Notes: generated by a model not told the origin, from the sequence alone. Shown: positions 1 to 9,243, counted from the stretch's first letter. The stretch is DNA of 64,000 nucleotides from Candidatus Metaruminococcus caecorum (GCA_904420045.1 CAJFTY010000026.1:58548-122547); one strand, 5' to 3'. Made by a program: numbers and translations.

Positions 1-76
1 GGGAATCGCCTGTTTTTTCTGTTTTCCATGACTTTGCAGGCCCCAATATTTTTTGTTTGATGGAGTGTGAAGACAA

Positions 77-289
77 ATGTTTTATGTGGTGGAAACCACT
101 GCGGAGGTGGAGGGCCAAAGCCTGCCGACCTACGGAATCGGCTGGGGAGGAGAGAGTATTCCCGATCTGTGCCTGGAAAAAGAAACGACCTGTTCCTTTG
201 TGGGGCTTTGCAACACCGGGGAGCTGTCCGTCCTGCACGTCCGAGATGTGGCGGATGATTTTTTAAACGGTGGATTTTCCGTATCTTGA
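77..289 (+). CDS. small DUF6514-like protein, function unknown
   Basis: A 70-residue frame starts at ATG 77 behind a GGAG-like ribosome site (about 62-66). The C-terminal part, with LCNTGELSVLHVRDVADDFL, resembles the small clostridial family I know as DUF6514, whose members end in a similar 'ELS..H..DV.EDF' block. It has no signal peptide, membrane segment or cysteine pair pattern. It faces the spoIVA-sipL unit convergently and a bidirectional terminator lies between them. No function can be given. It could be spurious because it is short, but the ribosome site and the motif favour a real gene. The two other overlapping frames in this stretch lack such support. Confidence 0.5.
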   Translation: MFYVVETTAEVEGQSLPTYGIGWGGESIPDLCLEKETTCSFVGLCNTGELSVLHVRDVADDFLNGGFSVS

Positions 290-319
290 ACGCGTTTTAA
301 ATAAAATTTATGCAAAAAA

Positions 320-352
320 GGGTTTCGCAAACAAATTTGCGGAACCCTTTTT
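320..352. terminator. bidirectional terminator between the small gene and spoIVA
   Basis: A 12-bp stem (320-331 with 336-347, one G:T pair) around a CAAA loop is flanked by a T run on the right and an A run on the left. It can therefore end both the short plus-strand gene and the minus-strand sipL-spoIVA transcript. Confidence 0.8.
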
Positions 353-390
353 GTGTTTGATAAGAAAATCAGGAGGAAATTCCAGACGAA

Positions 391-1869
391 TTATAGAATA
401 ATGCAGATTAAGCCGCTGCACCCTTCGTTGATGATGCGCTCGATGGTCTCCTGCATTTTCAGTCTGGCGTCCGAAGGCATCCGGTAGAGTTTGTTGTGCA
501 GCCCTTCGTTGACCAGCTCGTGCAGGGATTTGCCGAAGATGTTGGACTCCCAGATCTTTTTGGGGCTTTCCTCAAATTCCTTGAGCAGGTACATCACCAG
601 TTCCTCCGACTGCTTTTCGCTGCCCACAATGGGGTTGACTTCGGTGGTGATATCGGCCTTCATCATGTGGATGGACGGTGCGCTGGCCTTTAGTCGAACG
701 CCGTATTTGCCGCCCTGTTTAACAATTTCCGGTTCTTCCAAAGACAATTCGTCCAGTGTGGGCATCACGATGCCGTAGCCGGTGGCGTTGACCTCTTCCA
801 GCGCGCCCCGCACCTTTTCGTATTCCTCCTTAATTCTGGCCAGCTCGATCATACAGGGCATTAAATCCGCCTCGTTTTTAATCTCGATGCCAGTGGCCTC
901 GCCCAGGATCTTGTAGAACAGATCTCCGTTCAGAGTGACGCAAATCCTTGCGCATCCGCAGCCAAGATCCATGCTGTCGATCCGGCTTTTTGTGACATAT
1001 TCGCACGCTTCAATCTGATCCGAAACAGCGCCCACGCCTCCAATGTGGCTGACTCCCATGGCCGCCTCTTTGATGGCGTCAAAAACCGCTTTTTTCAGCC
1101 AGTGTTCCTTGGCCAAAGAGGTGATCCACTTGGGGCAGTCGATGGAGATTTCCTTGACCGGGAACTCGAACAAAATCTGAGTCAGGATATCCCGGATATC
1201 CGCTTCCGTCAGATCCAGGCAGTTGACGGGCAGGCAGGGGACGCCGTATTTCTGCGTCATATCCGCCGCCAGCGCCTGGGACGCTTCGGAGTTGGGATAC
1301 TGGCAGTTTAACAGCACGATAAACGGTTTGTCGATCTCTTTTAACTCGCGGATGACCCGTTCCTCGGCCTCCTCGTATTCCTCCCGGGGGATGTCGCTGA
1401 TGCTGCCGTCGGTGGTGATTACAAGCCCGATGGTAGAGTGCTCGTTGATGACCTTCTGGGTTCCCATTTCCGCAGCCATATTAAAGGGGATTTCGCTGTC
1501 AAACCAAGGAGTCATCACCATCCGGGGCATCTCGTTTTCAATGTAGCCCAAAGAACTGGGCACAATATACCCCACGCAGTCGATCATCCGCACGTTGAGC
1601 TGGGCGTTTTGATCCAGGGTGATTTGCACCGCCTCTTCCGGGATGAACTTGGGCTCGGTGGTCATGATGGTCTTGCCCGCCGCAGACTGAGGGAGCTCAT
1701 CGGTGGCGCGCTCTTTGCGGAATTCACTGTCGATGTTGGGGATGACCAGCGTTTCCATGAATTTTTTGATAAAGGTGGATTTTCCGGTGCGGACAGGGCC
1801 AACCACGCCGATATAAATGTCGCCGTCGGTCCGCTTGGCGATGTCCTGATAAATATTACGACTCTCCAT
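391..1869 (-). CDS. spoIVA: SpoIVA, spore coat morphogenetic ATPase
   Basis: Encodes 492 residues, the length of Bacillus SpoIVA. SpoIVA is an ATP-hydrolysing cytoskeletal protein that polymerises on the outer forespore membrane in the mother cell and is the base layer of the coat; its mutants also fail in cortex formation. The P-loop GPVRTGKST is at residues 24-32, with Lys30 as in the Bacillus protein, and the C-terminus ends GLICIIL, the conserved membrane-targeting tail. It lies 37 bp downstream of a sipL-like gene on the same strand, so the two partners are probably co-transcribed from a mother-cell promoter. Identification is firm. Confidence 0.97.
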   Translation of the reverse strand: MESRNIYQDIAKRTDGDIYIGVVGPVRTGKSTFIKKFMETLVIPNIDSEFRKERATDELPQSAAGKTIMTTEPKFIPEEAVQITLDQNAQLNVRMIDCVGYIVPSSLGYIENEMPRMVMTPWFDSEIPFNMAAEMGTQKVINEHSTIGLVITTDGSISDIPREEYEEAEERVIRELKEIDKPFIVLLNCQYPNSEASQALAADMTQKYGVPCLPVNCLDLTEADIRDILTQILFEFPVKEISIDCPKWITSLAKEHWLKKAVFDAIKEAAMGVSHIGGVGAVSDQIEACEYVTKSRIDSMDLGCGCARICVTLNGDLFYKILGEATGIEIKNEADLMPCMIELARIKEEYEKVRGALEEVNATGYGIVMPTLDELSLEEPEIVKQGGKYGVRLKASAPSIHMMKADITTEVNPIVGSEKQSEELVMYLLKEFEESPKKIWESNIFGKSLHELVNEGLHNKLYRMPSDARLKMQETIERIINEGCSGLICIIL

Positions 1870-1906
1870 AATGCTGATTTCCTCCTATCGTTTCTCGAGC
1901 TGCGGC

Positions 1907-3448
1907 CTAGTCCACAATGGGGATCAAAATCATTCCGCGTTCCATAAGCTCGTCGCCGTCCAGACCGTTTTCCTCCATGATCGCAGAAATGCTGGTGTTG
2001 TACCGCTTGGCGATATCCCACACGAATTCTCCCTTGTCCGCGAAGTACAGCGTCAGGGCGGGGAGATCTGCTTTGGACTTCGGGTGCTCTTCATCCAGAG
2101 TGATATCGGTCATCATGCAGGTCTCGGTGATCTCATAGATGCAGCCGCAGATTTTGACTTCTGCCCGCACTTCCACCGTGTCCGCCCCCGAAAGACTGTA
2201 GGCGGCGGAGACCACCTCTGCTGTGGCGTCGGCGGTCAAGTCCGGCGGCGCGTCCTTCAGATCCATCTTATAGGTAAAAGGGAGCTCTTTTTGAATCAGT
2301 ACCGGCATGTTGTCGCTGTCCAGCGCCAGCAGGTTCGCGGTGACCGCACCCTCCAGAACAGCGGTGCCGCCCTCGTCCCGAAACGACACGCTACCCGCAT
2401 CGCACCAGATGTCGTAGATGCCGCCGGACTCCTGAGGAAGCTCCAGCTCTTCCTTACACATGCACTGCTCGGACAGGGGAACCAGCAGCTTTTCGCTGCG
2501 CATGTCCCGGCACTGGGTTTTGGCCTCAAATTGGGTGGAGTACACATCCGCGATCACGGGAATCTCTTTGCTTTTATAGGCTTCGCAAAAGGCGTTCACA
2601 GCGAATTCCGCCCGGAAAGTCTTTCCGTCCGACTCCTGTTCGCCGCCGCCCTGAATGTCCACGGCGCCCACCTGTAGCTTAATGGCGCACAGATAGTCTT
2701 CGTCCACGCCTTCTAAATCCACGATCTGGCTGATGGGAACCGAGTGCTCCATTACCTCAGGCTTTTTGTCCTCGCCGTCAGGGAGGTAGAGCATGTGCAG
2801 CAGGATTTCGCCTTTGATAATTACCTTGTTGGCGATGATTTTGTAATCGGTCACCATGGCGGAGCAGGTGGCGTTGAGGGTTTCGGCGATGGAGGGCTTG
2901 CCATAGCTTAGCTCCAGCTCTTCTTCCACGGTGAACTGCTTCATGCAGGATTTGACCGAGCAGCCGGCGTTGACCATCCGCTTTTTCATCTGGAGCCCGC
3001 CGCCGTTTGCGTCGCAGATCACATCCTCACAGCGCTGGCTTACCACTTTGGCCCGGATGGTGACAGCGCCCCGGATATCCAGCCGGCGCTGATTGACTAC
3101 CCGGCAGTTGATGTAATCGGTTTTAACACTCAGTTTCACCACGGGGTCGTTCAGATCCCCCTTCAGGTCAATTGTTTTCGAGAAGGGGACCTTTTGTTCC
3201 AAGCTGTGTACGCCGCCGCCTTCCTCCGCCACATACAGCACCCGGATGTGGGCTGTGGCGTCGATCAGGACTTTGTCCCCCGAAACCCGGCAGGAGTTGA
3301 CCGCCGCCTTCATATTGCAGCATAGCACCTTGAAGATGGGGGGACAGTAGTCGGGCAGCAGGGTGTCAAGCTCTACGCTTTGTTCCAGCGGGCCGTCGTA
3401 AACCGTCTCATTTATGCAAATATTTTCATGCGTCATATTCAGTTCCAT
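1907..3448 (-). CDS. sipL: SipL-like SpoIVA-interacting protein (SPOCS/DUF3794 repeats plus LysM)
   Basis: A 513-residue protein with repeated DUF3794 (SPOCS) modules over most of its length and a C-terminal LysM domain of about 45 residues (…FVWDIAKRYNTSISAIMEENG…). This is the layout of Clostridioides difficile SipL, which binds SpoIVA through its LysM domain and is the clostridial counterpart of SpoVID in coat attachment. It sits directly upstream of spoIVA, which supports that role. I chose ATG 3448 (MELNMTHENI), behind GGAG. A start eight codons upstream at 3472 is also possible, preceded by GGGGTAAG. It has no signal peptide, so it acts in the mother-cell cytosol. Confidence 0.88.
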   Translation of the reverse strand: MELNMTHENICINETVYDGPLEQSVELDTLLPDYCPPIFKVLCCNMKAAVNSCRVSGDKVLIDATAHIRVLYVAEEGGGVHSLEQKVPFSKTIDLKGDLNDPVVKLSVKTDYINCRVVNQRRLDIRGAVTIRAKVVSQRCEDVICDANGGGLQMKKRMVNAGCSVKSCMKQFTVEEELELSYGKPSIAETLNATCSAMVTDYKIIANKVIIKGEILLHMLYLPDGEDKKPEVMEHSVPISQIVDLEGVDEDYLCAIKLQVGAVDIQGGGEQESDGKTFRAEFAVNAFCEAYKSKEIPVIADVYSTQFEAKTQCRDMRSEKLLVPLSEQCMCKEELELPQESGGIYDIWCDAGSVSFRDEGGTAVLEGAVTANLLALDSDNMPVLIQKELPFTYKMDLKDAPPDLTADATAEVVSAAYSLSGADTVEVRAEVKICGCIYEITETCMMTDITLDEEHPKSKADLPALTLYFADKGEFVWDIAKRYNTSISAIMEENGLDGDELMERGMILIPIVD

Positions 3449-3484
3449 TGTCGCTACCGCTCCTTCTTTCATTTTCTTACCCCA

Positions 3485-3513
3485 TCTATATGTGCAAGCT
3501 GTCCGCGATATGC
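3485..3513 (-). promoter_or_regulatory. sigma-E-like promoter of sipL-spoIVA
   Basis: Read on the minus strand, GCATATC (3513-3507) fits the sigma-E -35 pattern ZHATAXX. It is followed after exactly 14 bp by CATATAGA (3492-3485), a 6/8 match at best to CATACAHT. The spacing and the gene (SpoIVA is a sigma-E target in Bacillus) support the call, but the -10 is imperfect. Confidence 0.4.
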
Positions 3514-3738
3514 ACTTCGAACAGAAAAGTTTCCTTTTTTGCCGAAGTCCGCGAAGAGTTTTGGATTCGAGGTTTGCTCTCGCAAAACGTTTCCTGGCAG
3601 GGACTGTGTTCGTTTCCGTCTATGGATGATCAGACACTTCCGGTAAGACTTCTTGGGACACTTGTCGTCAGACTTCGGTTTCTTTCACAGAAAACCGACT
3701 ATTGTTTCGATGTTTTTGACAAATTTAAAGGAAGATCA

Positions 3739-3767
3739 TTTTCTTTTCTTCACGACTTTGCTATAAT
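3739..3767 (+). promoter_or_regulatory. possible promoter of the symporter; rest of the 3514-3818 gap featureless
   Basis: A perfect TATAAT lies at 3762-3767, 51 bp before the symporter start. The matching -35 position (3739-3744, TTTTCT) is poor, so the element may need an activator. A TTGACA at 3716-3721 is too far away to pair with it. I see no gene, riboswitch or strong hairpin in the remaining gap. Confidence 0.35.
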
Positions 3768-3818
3768 AAAAAAATAGTTGCGGAACGCTTTAATAGCAAA
3801 AAGCTTTAAATCAATAAA

Positions 3819-5312
3819 ATGAAGGGCTTGATGAGGAGTATGGCAGTTTGGATCGTGTTGGGTATTTATATTCTGTTGATGGCGCTGGTGGCCATTTTTA
3901 CCGCCAAAAAGGCGGACTCGCTGACAAACTTTGTAGTGGGCGGGCGCAATGCCGGCCCGTGGATGTCGGCATTCGCTTATGGAACAACCTACTTTTCGGC
4001 GGTGCTGTTTATCGGCTATGCGGGGCGTTCCGGCTGGGACTACGGCCTGTGGGCGGTGCTTATTGGAGTGGGGAACGCCCTGCTGGGCACCTATCTGGCC
4101 TGGAAGCTTTTAGCCGACCGCACCCGGGAGGTCACCCGCCGGCTCAAGATCAAGACCATGCCCCAGATGTTTGAAAAACGGTATCAGAGCAAACCTATGA
4201 AGATCTTTGCGGCGATTGTGATCTTCATTTTTATGACCCCTTACTCCGCGTCGGTGTACAGCGGCCTGAGCTATTTGTGCGAATCGGTATTGGGGATCGA
4301 CTATCAGCTGGCGATGCTGTTTATCGCGGCAATCTCTGCGGGATATCTGGTGCTGGGAGGCTATGTGGCCTCGCTGTTTGCGGACTTTATACAGGGGATC
4401 ATTATGATCTTTGGGATTCTGGCCATGATCTTCTGCATTGTGCGCACCGACCAGGTGGGCGGCTTTGTTCAGGGAATGCACAACCTCACCGAAAAAATGG
4501 GGGAGAGCGGGATTGCGTCCCTGACGCCCGAGATGGTCGTGGGGCTTATCAGCCTGATCCTTCTGACCAGCGTGGGAACCTGGGGCATGCCTCAGATGGT
4601 TCACAAGTTTTACGGCGTGGCCGACCGTAAGGGAATCAAAAGAGGGACTATCATTTCCACAGTGTTTTGTGCTATAATATCCTGTGGCGCATATTTTGTC
4701 GGATCGTTGTCCCGCCTGTTCTTTGAGCAGGTGCCTACCGTGGACGGAAAACCGGTGCACGATCTTCTGATCCCGCAGATTTTATCTCACCTGCCTACCA
4801 TTTTGCTGGGGGTGATTCTGGTGCTGGTGCTGTCTGCTTCGGTTTCCACCCTGTCGGGGATCACGCTGACCTCCTGCTCTGCGATCTCCATGGATCTGAT
4901 CGCCGGAGGGATCAAGCCGGATATGACCAAAAAGCAGACCTTTACCCTGACCCGGGTGTTGTGCGTGCTGTTTATCATCGCGTCTTATCTGATCGCCTCC
5001 ATCAAATCCCCAATATTGATGCTGATGTCCTTTTCTTGGGGCAGCATCGCGGGCGCGTTTTTAGCGCCCTACCTGCTGGGGCTTTACTGGAAGCGGCTGG
5101 GCAGAAAAGGCGCGTGGGCCGGAATGGTTGGCGGCCTTTCCACCTCGCTGATCCTGGCGGTGGCAAGCGGCTTTGACACCGCAAATGCTCCGCTGTTCGG
5201 GATTCTTTCCATGGCGGTGTCTTTCCTGCTTTGCATCGTGGTCACTTTGGTGACCAAACGGGAGCCGGGCGGCGGGGAGTTTTTCGCCCGGGATGCTCAG
5301 AATGCCCAGTAG
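3819..5312 (+). CDS. sodium:solute symporter family permease
   Basis: About 497 residues and roughly 13 hydrophobic membrane segments, with the SSF/SLC5 pattern from the N-terminus on (a short TM1, then FVVGGRNAGPW and a glycine/aromatic-rich TM2-TM3). SSF proteins import organic solutes with sodium. The substrate cannot be read from sequence. It is followed by an aryl-acid CoA ligase and IorAB, so an aryl or branched carboxylate is a reasonable guess (inference). The exact start is uncertain: ATG 3819, 3834 and 3840 are in frame, and none has a well-spaced ribosome site. Confidence 0.85.
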   Translation: MKGLMRSMAVWIVLGIYILLMALVAIFTAKKADSLTNFVVGGRNAGPWMSAFAYGTTYFSAVLFIGYAGRSGWDYGLWAVLIGVGNALLGTYLAWKLLADRTREVTRRLKIKTMPQMFEKRYQSKPMKIFAAIVIFIFMTPYSASVYSGLSYLCESVLGIDYQLAMLFIAAISAGYLVLGGYVASLFADFIQGIIMIFGILAMIFCIVRTDQVGGFVQGMHNLTEKMGESGIASLTPEMVVGLISLILLTSVGTWGMPQMVHKFYGVADRKGIKRGTIISTVFCAIISCGAYFVGSLSRLFFEQVPTVDGKPVHDLLIPQILSHLPTILLGVILVLVLSASVSTLSGITLTSCSAISMDLIAGGIKPDMTKKQTFTLTRVLCVLFIIASYLIASIKSPILMLMSFSWGSIAGAFLAPYLLGLYWKRLGRKGAWAGMVGGLSTSLILAVASGFDTANAPLFGILSMAVSFLLCIVVTLVTKREPGGGEFFARDAQNAQ

Positions 5313-5380
5313 GAAATTCAAATGGGTTTCACCCGGCAGCCTGTTGCCGGAATCTATTACATAAAGAGGTGCCATCCGTT

Positions 5381-6670
5381 TTGTTCTTTCAAAAGGATAT
5401 TGAAACGATGCCGAGACAAAAGCTGGAGGAGCTCCAGCTTGAGCGGCTCAAACACATCGTGGCGTACTGCTACGACAATGTGCCGTTTTACCACAAGCGT
5501 TTGAGCGAGGCCGGGGTGACCCCCGACAAGATCAAATCCCTGTCGGATGTTCAGTACATCCCTTTCACCACCAAGGAGGATATCCGGGACAATTATCCCT
5601 TCGGGCTGTTCGCAAAGCCCATGAAGGACATCGTCCGGATTCACGCTTCCAGCGGAACCACCGGCAAGCCCACCGTGGTGGGCTACACCAAGGGCGATCT
5701 GGACACCTGGTCGGACTGTATGGCAAGGTTGTGCACAGCGGCGGGAGCCACCGACGAGGACGTGATCCAGATCTCCTTCGGTTACGGTTTGTTCACCGGG
5801 GCGCTGGGGCTTCACTACGGGCTGGAAAAAATTGGCGCGTCGGTGATCCCCGCCTCCAGCGGGAACACCGAAAAACAGGTGATGCTGTTAAACGACTTCG
5901 GCGTCACCGGCCTGGTGAGCACCCCCTCTTACGCCTTGTATATGGCGGAGGTCGCCAAGCAAAAAGGCGTGCTGGATCATTTAAAGCTCCGCCTGGGCCT
6001 GTTTGGGAGCGAGGGCTGCACCGTGGAGATGCGGGATCAGATCGAAAAGAACTTCCACCTGTTCGCCACCGACAACTACGGCATGAGCGAGCTGATGGGC
6101 CCCGGCGTGTCCGGCGAGTGCCATTTAAGACAGGGCATGCACATCAACGAGGATCATTTTTTGCCGGAGCTCATCAACAGCCAGACCGGGCAGGTGCTCC
6201 CCAGAGGCGAGACCGGGGAACTGGTGGTCACCACCCTGACCAAAGAGGGGATCCCCTTGCTGCGCTATCGCACCAAGGACATCACCCGGCTAAACTACGA
6301 GCCCTGCGCCTGCGGCCGGACGCTGGCCAGAATGGACAAAATCAAGGGCCGCAGCGACGACATGCTCAAGATTCGCGGGGTCAATGTGTTCCCCTCCCAG
6401 ATCGAAAGCGTGCTGATGGGAACCGAGGAAATCGGCGCTCATTATCAGCTGATTGTCCGGCGGGAGGGCTTTATGGACACCCTGGAAGTCAAGGTGGAGC
6501 TTGTAAACGCAAGCCTTTTGGAGCGTTACGGCGAGCTGGAAGCCCTGCAAAAGCGTGTGAAGCACAACCTGCACACGGTGCTTGGCATCGACGCGAAGGT
6601 AAGCCTGGTGGAGCCCATGTCGCTGGAACGGTTCCAGGGCAAGGCCAAACGGATTGTGGACCTGCGGTAG
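5381..6670 (+). CDS. paaK: phenylacetate-CoA ligase, paralogue 1
   Basis: An AMP-forming CoA ligase of the PaaK family that activates phenylacetate or a related aryl acid to its CoA thioester with ATP. The phosphate-binding loop [15 protein letters not shown], the FATDNYGMSE motif and the C-terminal [18 protein letters not shown] motif are all present. I chose TTG 5381 behind GAGGTG, which gives 429 residues, the usual family length; an internal ATG at 5408 is the alternative. A second paralogue lies 3.2 kb downstream, on the far side of iorAB. In such loci the ligase works with indolepyruvate ferredoxin oxidoreductase, either to activate imported aryl acids or on the product side. The direction cannot be told from sequence. 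Confidence 0.9.
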   Translation: MFFQKDIETMPRQKLEELQLERLKHIVAYCYDNVPFYHKRLSEAGVTPDKIKSLSDVQYIPFTTKEDIRDNYPFGLFAKPMKDIVRIHASSGTTGKPTVVGYTKGDLDTWSDCMARLCTAAGATDEDVIQISFGYGLFTGALGLHYGLEKIGASVIPASSGNTEKQVMLLNDFGVTGLVSTPSYALYMAEVAKQKGVLDHLKLRLGLFGSEGCTVEMRDQIEKNFHLFATDNYGMSELMGPGVSGECHLRQGMHINEDHFLPELINSQTGQVLPRGETGELVVTTLTKEGIPLLRYRTKDITRLNYEPCACGRTLARMDKIKGRSDDMLKIRGVNVFPSQIESVLMGTEEIGAHYQLIVRREGFMDTLEVKVELVNASLLERYGELEALQKRVKHNLHTVLGIDAKVSLVEPMSLERFQGKAKRIVDLR

Positions 6671-6777
6671 GAGTATACATAAACAAACGCCTGTCCGCAT
6701 ACAGATGAACGATCAAACCAAGTGAAAAAACAAGGCTTTTTTATCGAGCCTTTGGATGAGAAAAGGGGTAACAAAGA

Positions 6778-8514
6778 GTGAAGAAATTACTGTTGGGAAA
6801 CGAAGCGGTGGCAAGGGGTTTGTACGAGTCCGGATGCCGTCTGGTGTCCAGCTATCCGGGGACGCCTAGTACCGAAATCACCGAATACGCCAGCAAATAC
6901 GACGAGCTGTACTGCGAGTGGGCGCCCAATGAAAAGGTGGCCTGCGAGGTGGCCATCGGCTCGTGCATCGGCGGGGCGCGGTCGTTTACCGCCATGAAGC
7001 ATGTGGGCTTAAACGTGGCGGCCGACCCGCTGTTCACGTCCTCTTACACTGGGGTCAACGCGGGGCTGATCATCGGCGTGGCGGACGATCCGGGGATGCA
7101 TTCCTCCCAGAACGAGCAGGATTCCCGCCACTACGCCATTGCGGCCAAGCTCCCCATGGTGGAGCCTTCCGATTCCACCGAGTGCCGGGACTTTGTAAAG
7201 GCGGCATACGAAATTTCCGAGCGGTTTGACACCCCGGTGTTGTTCCGTTTAAGCACCCGGGTTTCCCACTCCCAAAGCATTGTGGAATTGGGAGAGCGGG
7301 AGGATCTTCCGCTGAAAGAATACAAAAAAGACCCCTCTAAATTTGTGATGATGCCCGCCATGGCCAAAAAGCGCCATGTGGTGGTGGAAGAGCGCCAAGC
7401 GGCTCTGGCACAATGGGCGGAGGAAACCCCGCTGAACCAGGTGATGATGGGAGACAAAAAAGTCGGCGTCATCACCTCCGGCGTTTCCTACCAGTACGCC
7501 CGGGAGGCGCTGGGCGACAATGCCAGCTACTTAAAACTGGGACTCATAAACCCTCTGCCTGTAAAGCTGATTCAGGACTTTGCCGCCAAGGTGGACGAGC
7601 TTTTTGTCATCGAGGAGCTGGACGATATTATCGAGACTCACTGCAAAAAGATCGGCGTCAAGGTGACCGGCAAGGAAAAATTCTCCCGGATCGGGGAGAT
7701 TTCCCAGAACATCGTGCGCAAGGCCATGCTGGGCGAAGCGCCTGAGGCCGTTTCCTATCCGGCGCAGCTTCCTGTGCGGCCGCCGGTCATGTGCGCCGGA
7801 TGTCCTCACCGGGGAATGTTTTACGCCCTAAAGCAGGAAAACTGCATGGTCAGCGGCGACATCGGCTGCTATACTCTGGGCGCGGCAGCACCTCTTTCCG
7901 CCATGGACACCACTGTTTGCATGGGCGCGTCGATCTCCGGCCTGCACGGCTTTAACAAGGCCAGGGGAGAGGAGAGCACCCACCATTCCGTGGCGGTGAT
8001 CGGGGATTCCACCTTTATCCATTCGGGCATCACCGGACTGATTGACATCGCCTACAACCAGGGCAAATCCAAAGTGGTGATTTTGGACAACAGCATCACC
8101 GGCATGACCGGCCACCAGCAGAACCCCACCACTGGATACACCATTAAGGGCGATCCCACCGCGGCCATCAATCTGGAAAAGTTGTGCGAGTCTGTGGGCT
8201 TTCACAACATCCACGTGGTGGATCCCTATGATCTCAAGGCCACCCGCCAGGCGGTCAAGGAGCTTTTAGCTGCCGACGAGCCGTCGGTGCTCGTCTCCCG
8301 CAGGCCCTGTGCGCTGCTCAAATACGTCAAGCACAACCCGCCCATCCAGATCAGCAAGGACAAGTGCAGAAGCTGTAAGGCCTGTCTGAAAATCGGATGC
8401 CCTGCCATCAGCATGAAGGACGGCAAGGCGGTTATCGACGAAACCCTCTGCGTGGGCTGCAATCTCTGCAAGGGACTGTGCGCCTTTGGCGCCATCGACC
8501 CGGACAACGAATAA
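6778..8514 (+). CDS. iorA: indolepyruvate:ferredoxin oxidoreductase, alpha subunit
   Basis: 578 residues from GTG 6778. IorA binds thiamine diphosphate and interconverts aryl-pyruvate plus CoA with aryl-acetyl-CoA, CO2 and reduced ferredoxin. The N-terminal pyrimidine-binding region begins LLGNEAVARGLYESGC, and the TPP domain contains CAGCPHRGMFYAL and GDIGCYTLG. The C-terminal 50 residues form a two-cluster ferredoxin domain (CRSCKACLKIGCP and CVGCNLCKGLCAFGA), as in complete IorA proteins. The beta subunit follows after one intervening gene. The enzyme is oxygen-sensitive and cytosolic, fitting an obligate anaerobe. Confidence 0.97.
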   Translation: MKKLLLGNEAVARGLYESGCRLVSSYPGTPSTEITEYASKYDELYCEWAPNEKVACEVAIGSCIGGARSFTAMKHVGLNVAADPLFTSSYTGVNAGLIIGVADDPGMHSSQNEQDSRHYAIAAKLPMVEPSDSTECRDFVKAAYEISERFDTPVLFRLSTRVSHSQSIVELGEREDLPLKEYKKDPSKFVMMPAMAKKRHVVVEERQAALAQWAEETPLNQVMMGDKKVGVITSGVSYQYAREALGDNASYLKLGLINPLPVKLIQDFAAKVDELFVIEELDDIIETHCKKIGVKVTGKEKFSRIGEISQNIVRKAMLGEAPEAVSYPAQLPVRPPVMCAGCPHRGMFYALKQENCMVSGDIGCYTLGAAAPLSAMDTTVCMGASISGLHGFNKARGEESTHHSVAVIGDSTFIHSGITGLIDIAYNQGKSKVVILDNSITGMTGHQQNPTTGYTIKGDPTAAINLEKLCESVGFHNIHVVDPYDLKATRQAVKELLAADEPSVLVSRRPCALLKYVKHNPPIQISKDKCRSCKACLKIGCPAISMKDGKAVIDETLCVGCNLCKGLCAFGAIDPDNE

Positions 8515-8529
8515 GGGAGCGAAAACCAT

Positions 8530-9195
8530 ATGAAAATCTGCAATCATGACACCGTGATCTTTTTGGGCGATTCCGTCACTGACTGCGATCGCAGCCGGGG
8601 CGACAACGGGGAAGGCGGCATGGGTTCCAACGCCTACGGCGGAGGATATCCCCGCTTTTTCGTCTCCCTGTTCCGGGTGCTGCATCCGGAAATGAACGTG
8701 CGGTTTTTAAACAAGGGCTGCGGAGGGGAGCAGACCCGCCACGTGCTGGCACGCCTCCAGTCCGACGTGCTGGACTACCATCCCGACGTGGTCACCCTGT
8801 GCATCGGCATCAACGACGTGTGGCGGGGCTTTGACGTGCCCCAGATACCCGGCGCGGGGGTGGATGCCCAGGAATACCGTGCCAACATGGTCAAAATCAT
8901 CGAGGGGATTTTAGGCGAGACCAAAAAGCTTGTCCTGATGACCCCCTATCTGATCGATCGCAGCCCCTTGGAGCCCATGCGCTTAAAGATGATCGAGTAC
9001 GGCGACATCTGCAAGGAGCTTGGAAAACAGTATGGCCTGCCGGTCATCGACCTGCAAGCGCTGTTCGAGGGCCTGCTGGAGCAGGGCCTCACCTCGTATG
9101 AGCTGGCGGGGGACCGGGTGCATCCCCACACCACCGGGCATATGGCCGTCACCCTCAAACTGATGGAGACATTTGAGGAAACCGTCAAGTTGTAA
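8530..9195 (+). CDS. SGNH/GDSL-family hydrolase between iorA and iorB
   Basis: 221 residues with the SGNH blocks in order: GDS near residue 14 (FLGDSVTDC, nucleophile Ser), a conserved Gly block, CIGINDVW with the block-III Asn, and DRVHPHTTGH with the catalytic Asp/His pair near residue 198. There is no signal peptide, so the enzyme is cytosolic. Members are esterases, deacetylases or acyl hydrolases. It starts 15 bp after iorA and ends 48 bp before iorB, so it is almost certainly co-expressed with them. The usual iorA-iorB adjacency is broken here. It may act on an aryl-acyl ester or thioester; that is inference only. Confidence 0.88.
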   Translation: MKICNHDTVIFLGDSVTDCDRSRGDNGEGGMGSNAYGGGYPRFFVSLFRVLHPEMNVRFLNKGCGGEQTRHVLARLQSDVLDYHPDVVTLCIGINDVWRGFDVPQIPGAGVDAQEYRANMVKIIEGILGETKKLVLMTPYLIDRSPLEPMRLKMIEYGDICKELGKQYGLPVIDLQALFEGLLEQGLTSYELAGDRVHPHTTGHMAVTLKLMETFEETVKL

Positions 9196-9243
9196 CAGCA
9201 AAGAAAAATTCCGCGGCAAACGCCGTTTTGGAGGTAATAAAAA

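Noticed and set aside
1438..2677. Plus-strand frames opposite spoIVA and sipL
   Set aside because: These are shadows of strongly conserved coat genes; no motif, and starts lack ribosome sites.
6690..6777. Hairpin AAGGCT…AGCCTT before iorA considered as a terminator or riboswitch
   Set aside because: The stem is only 6 bp with no T run after it, and no known riboswitch core was recognised.
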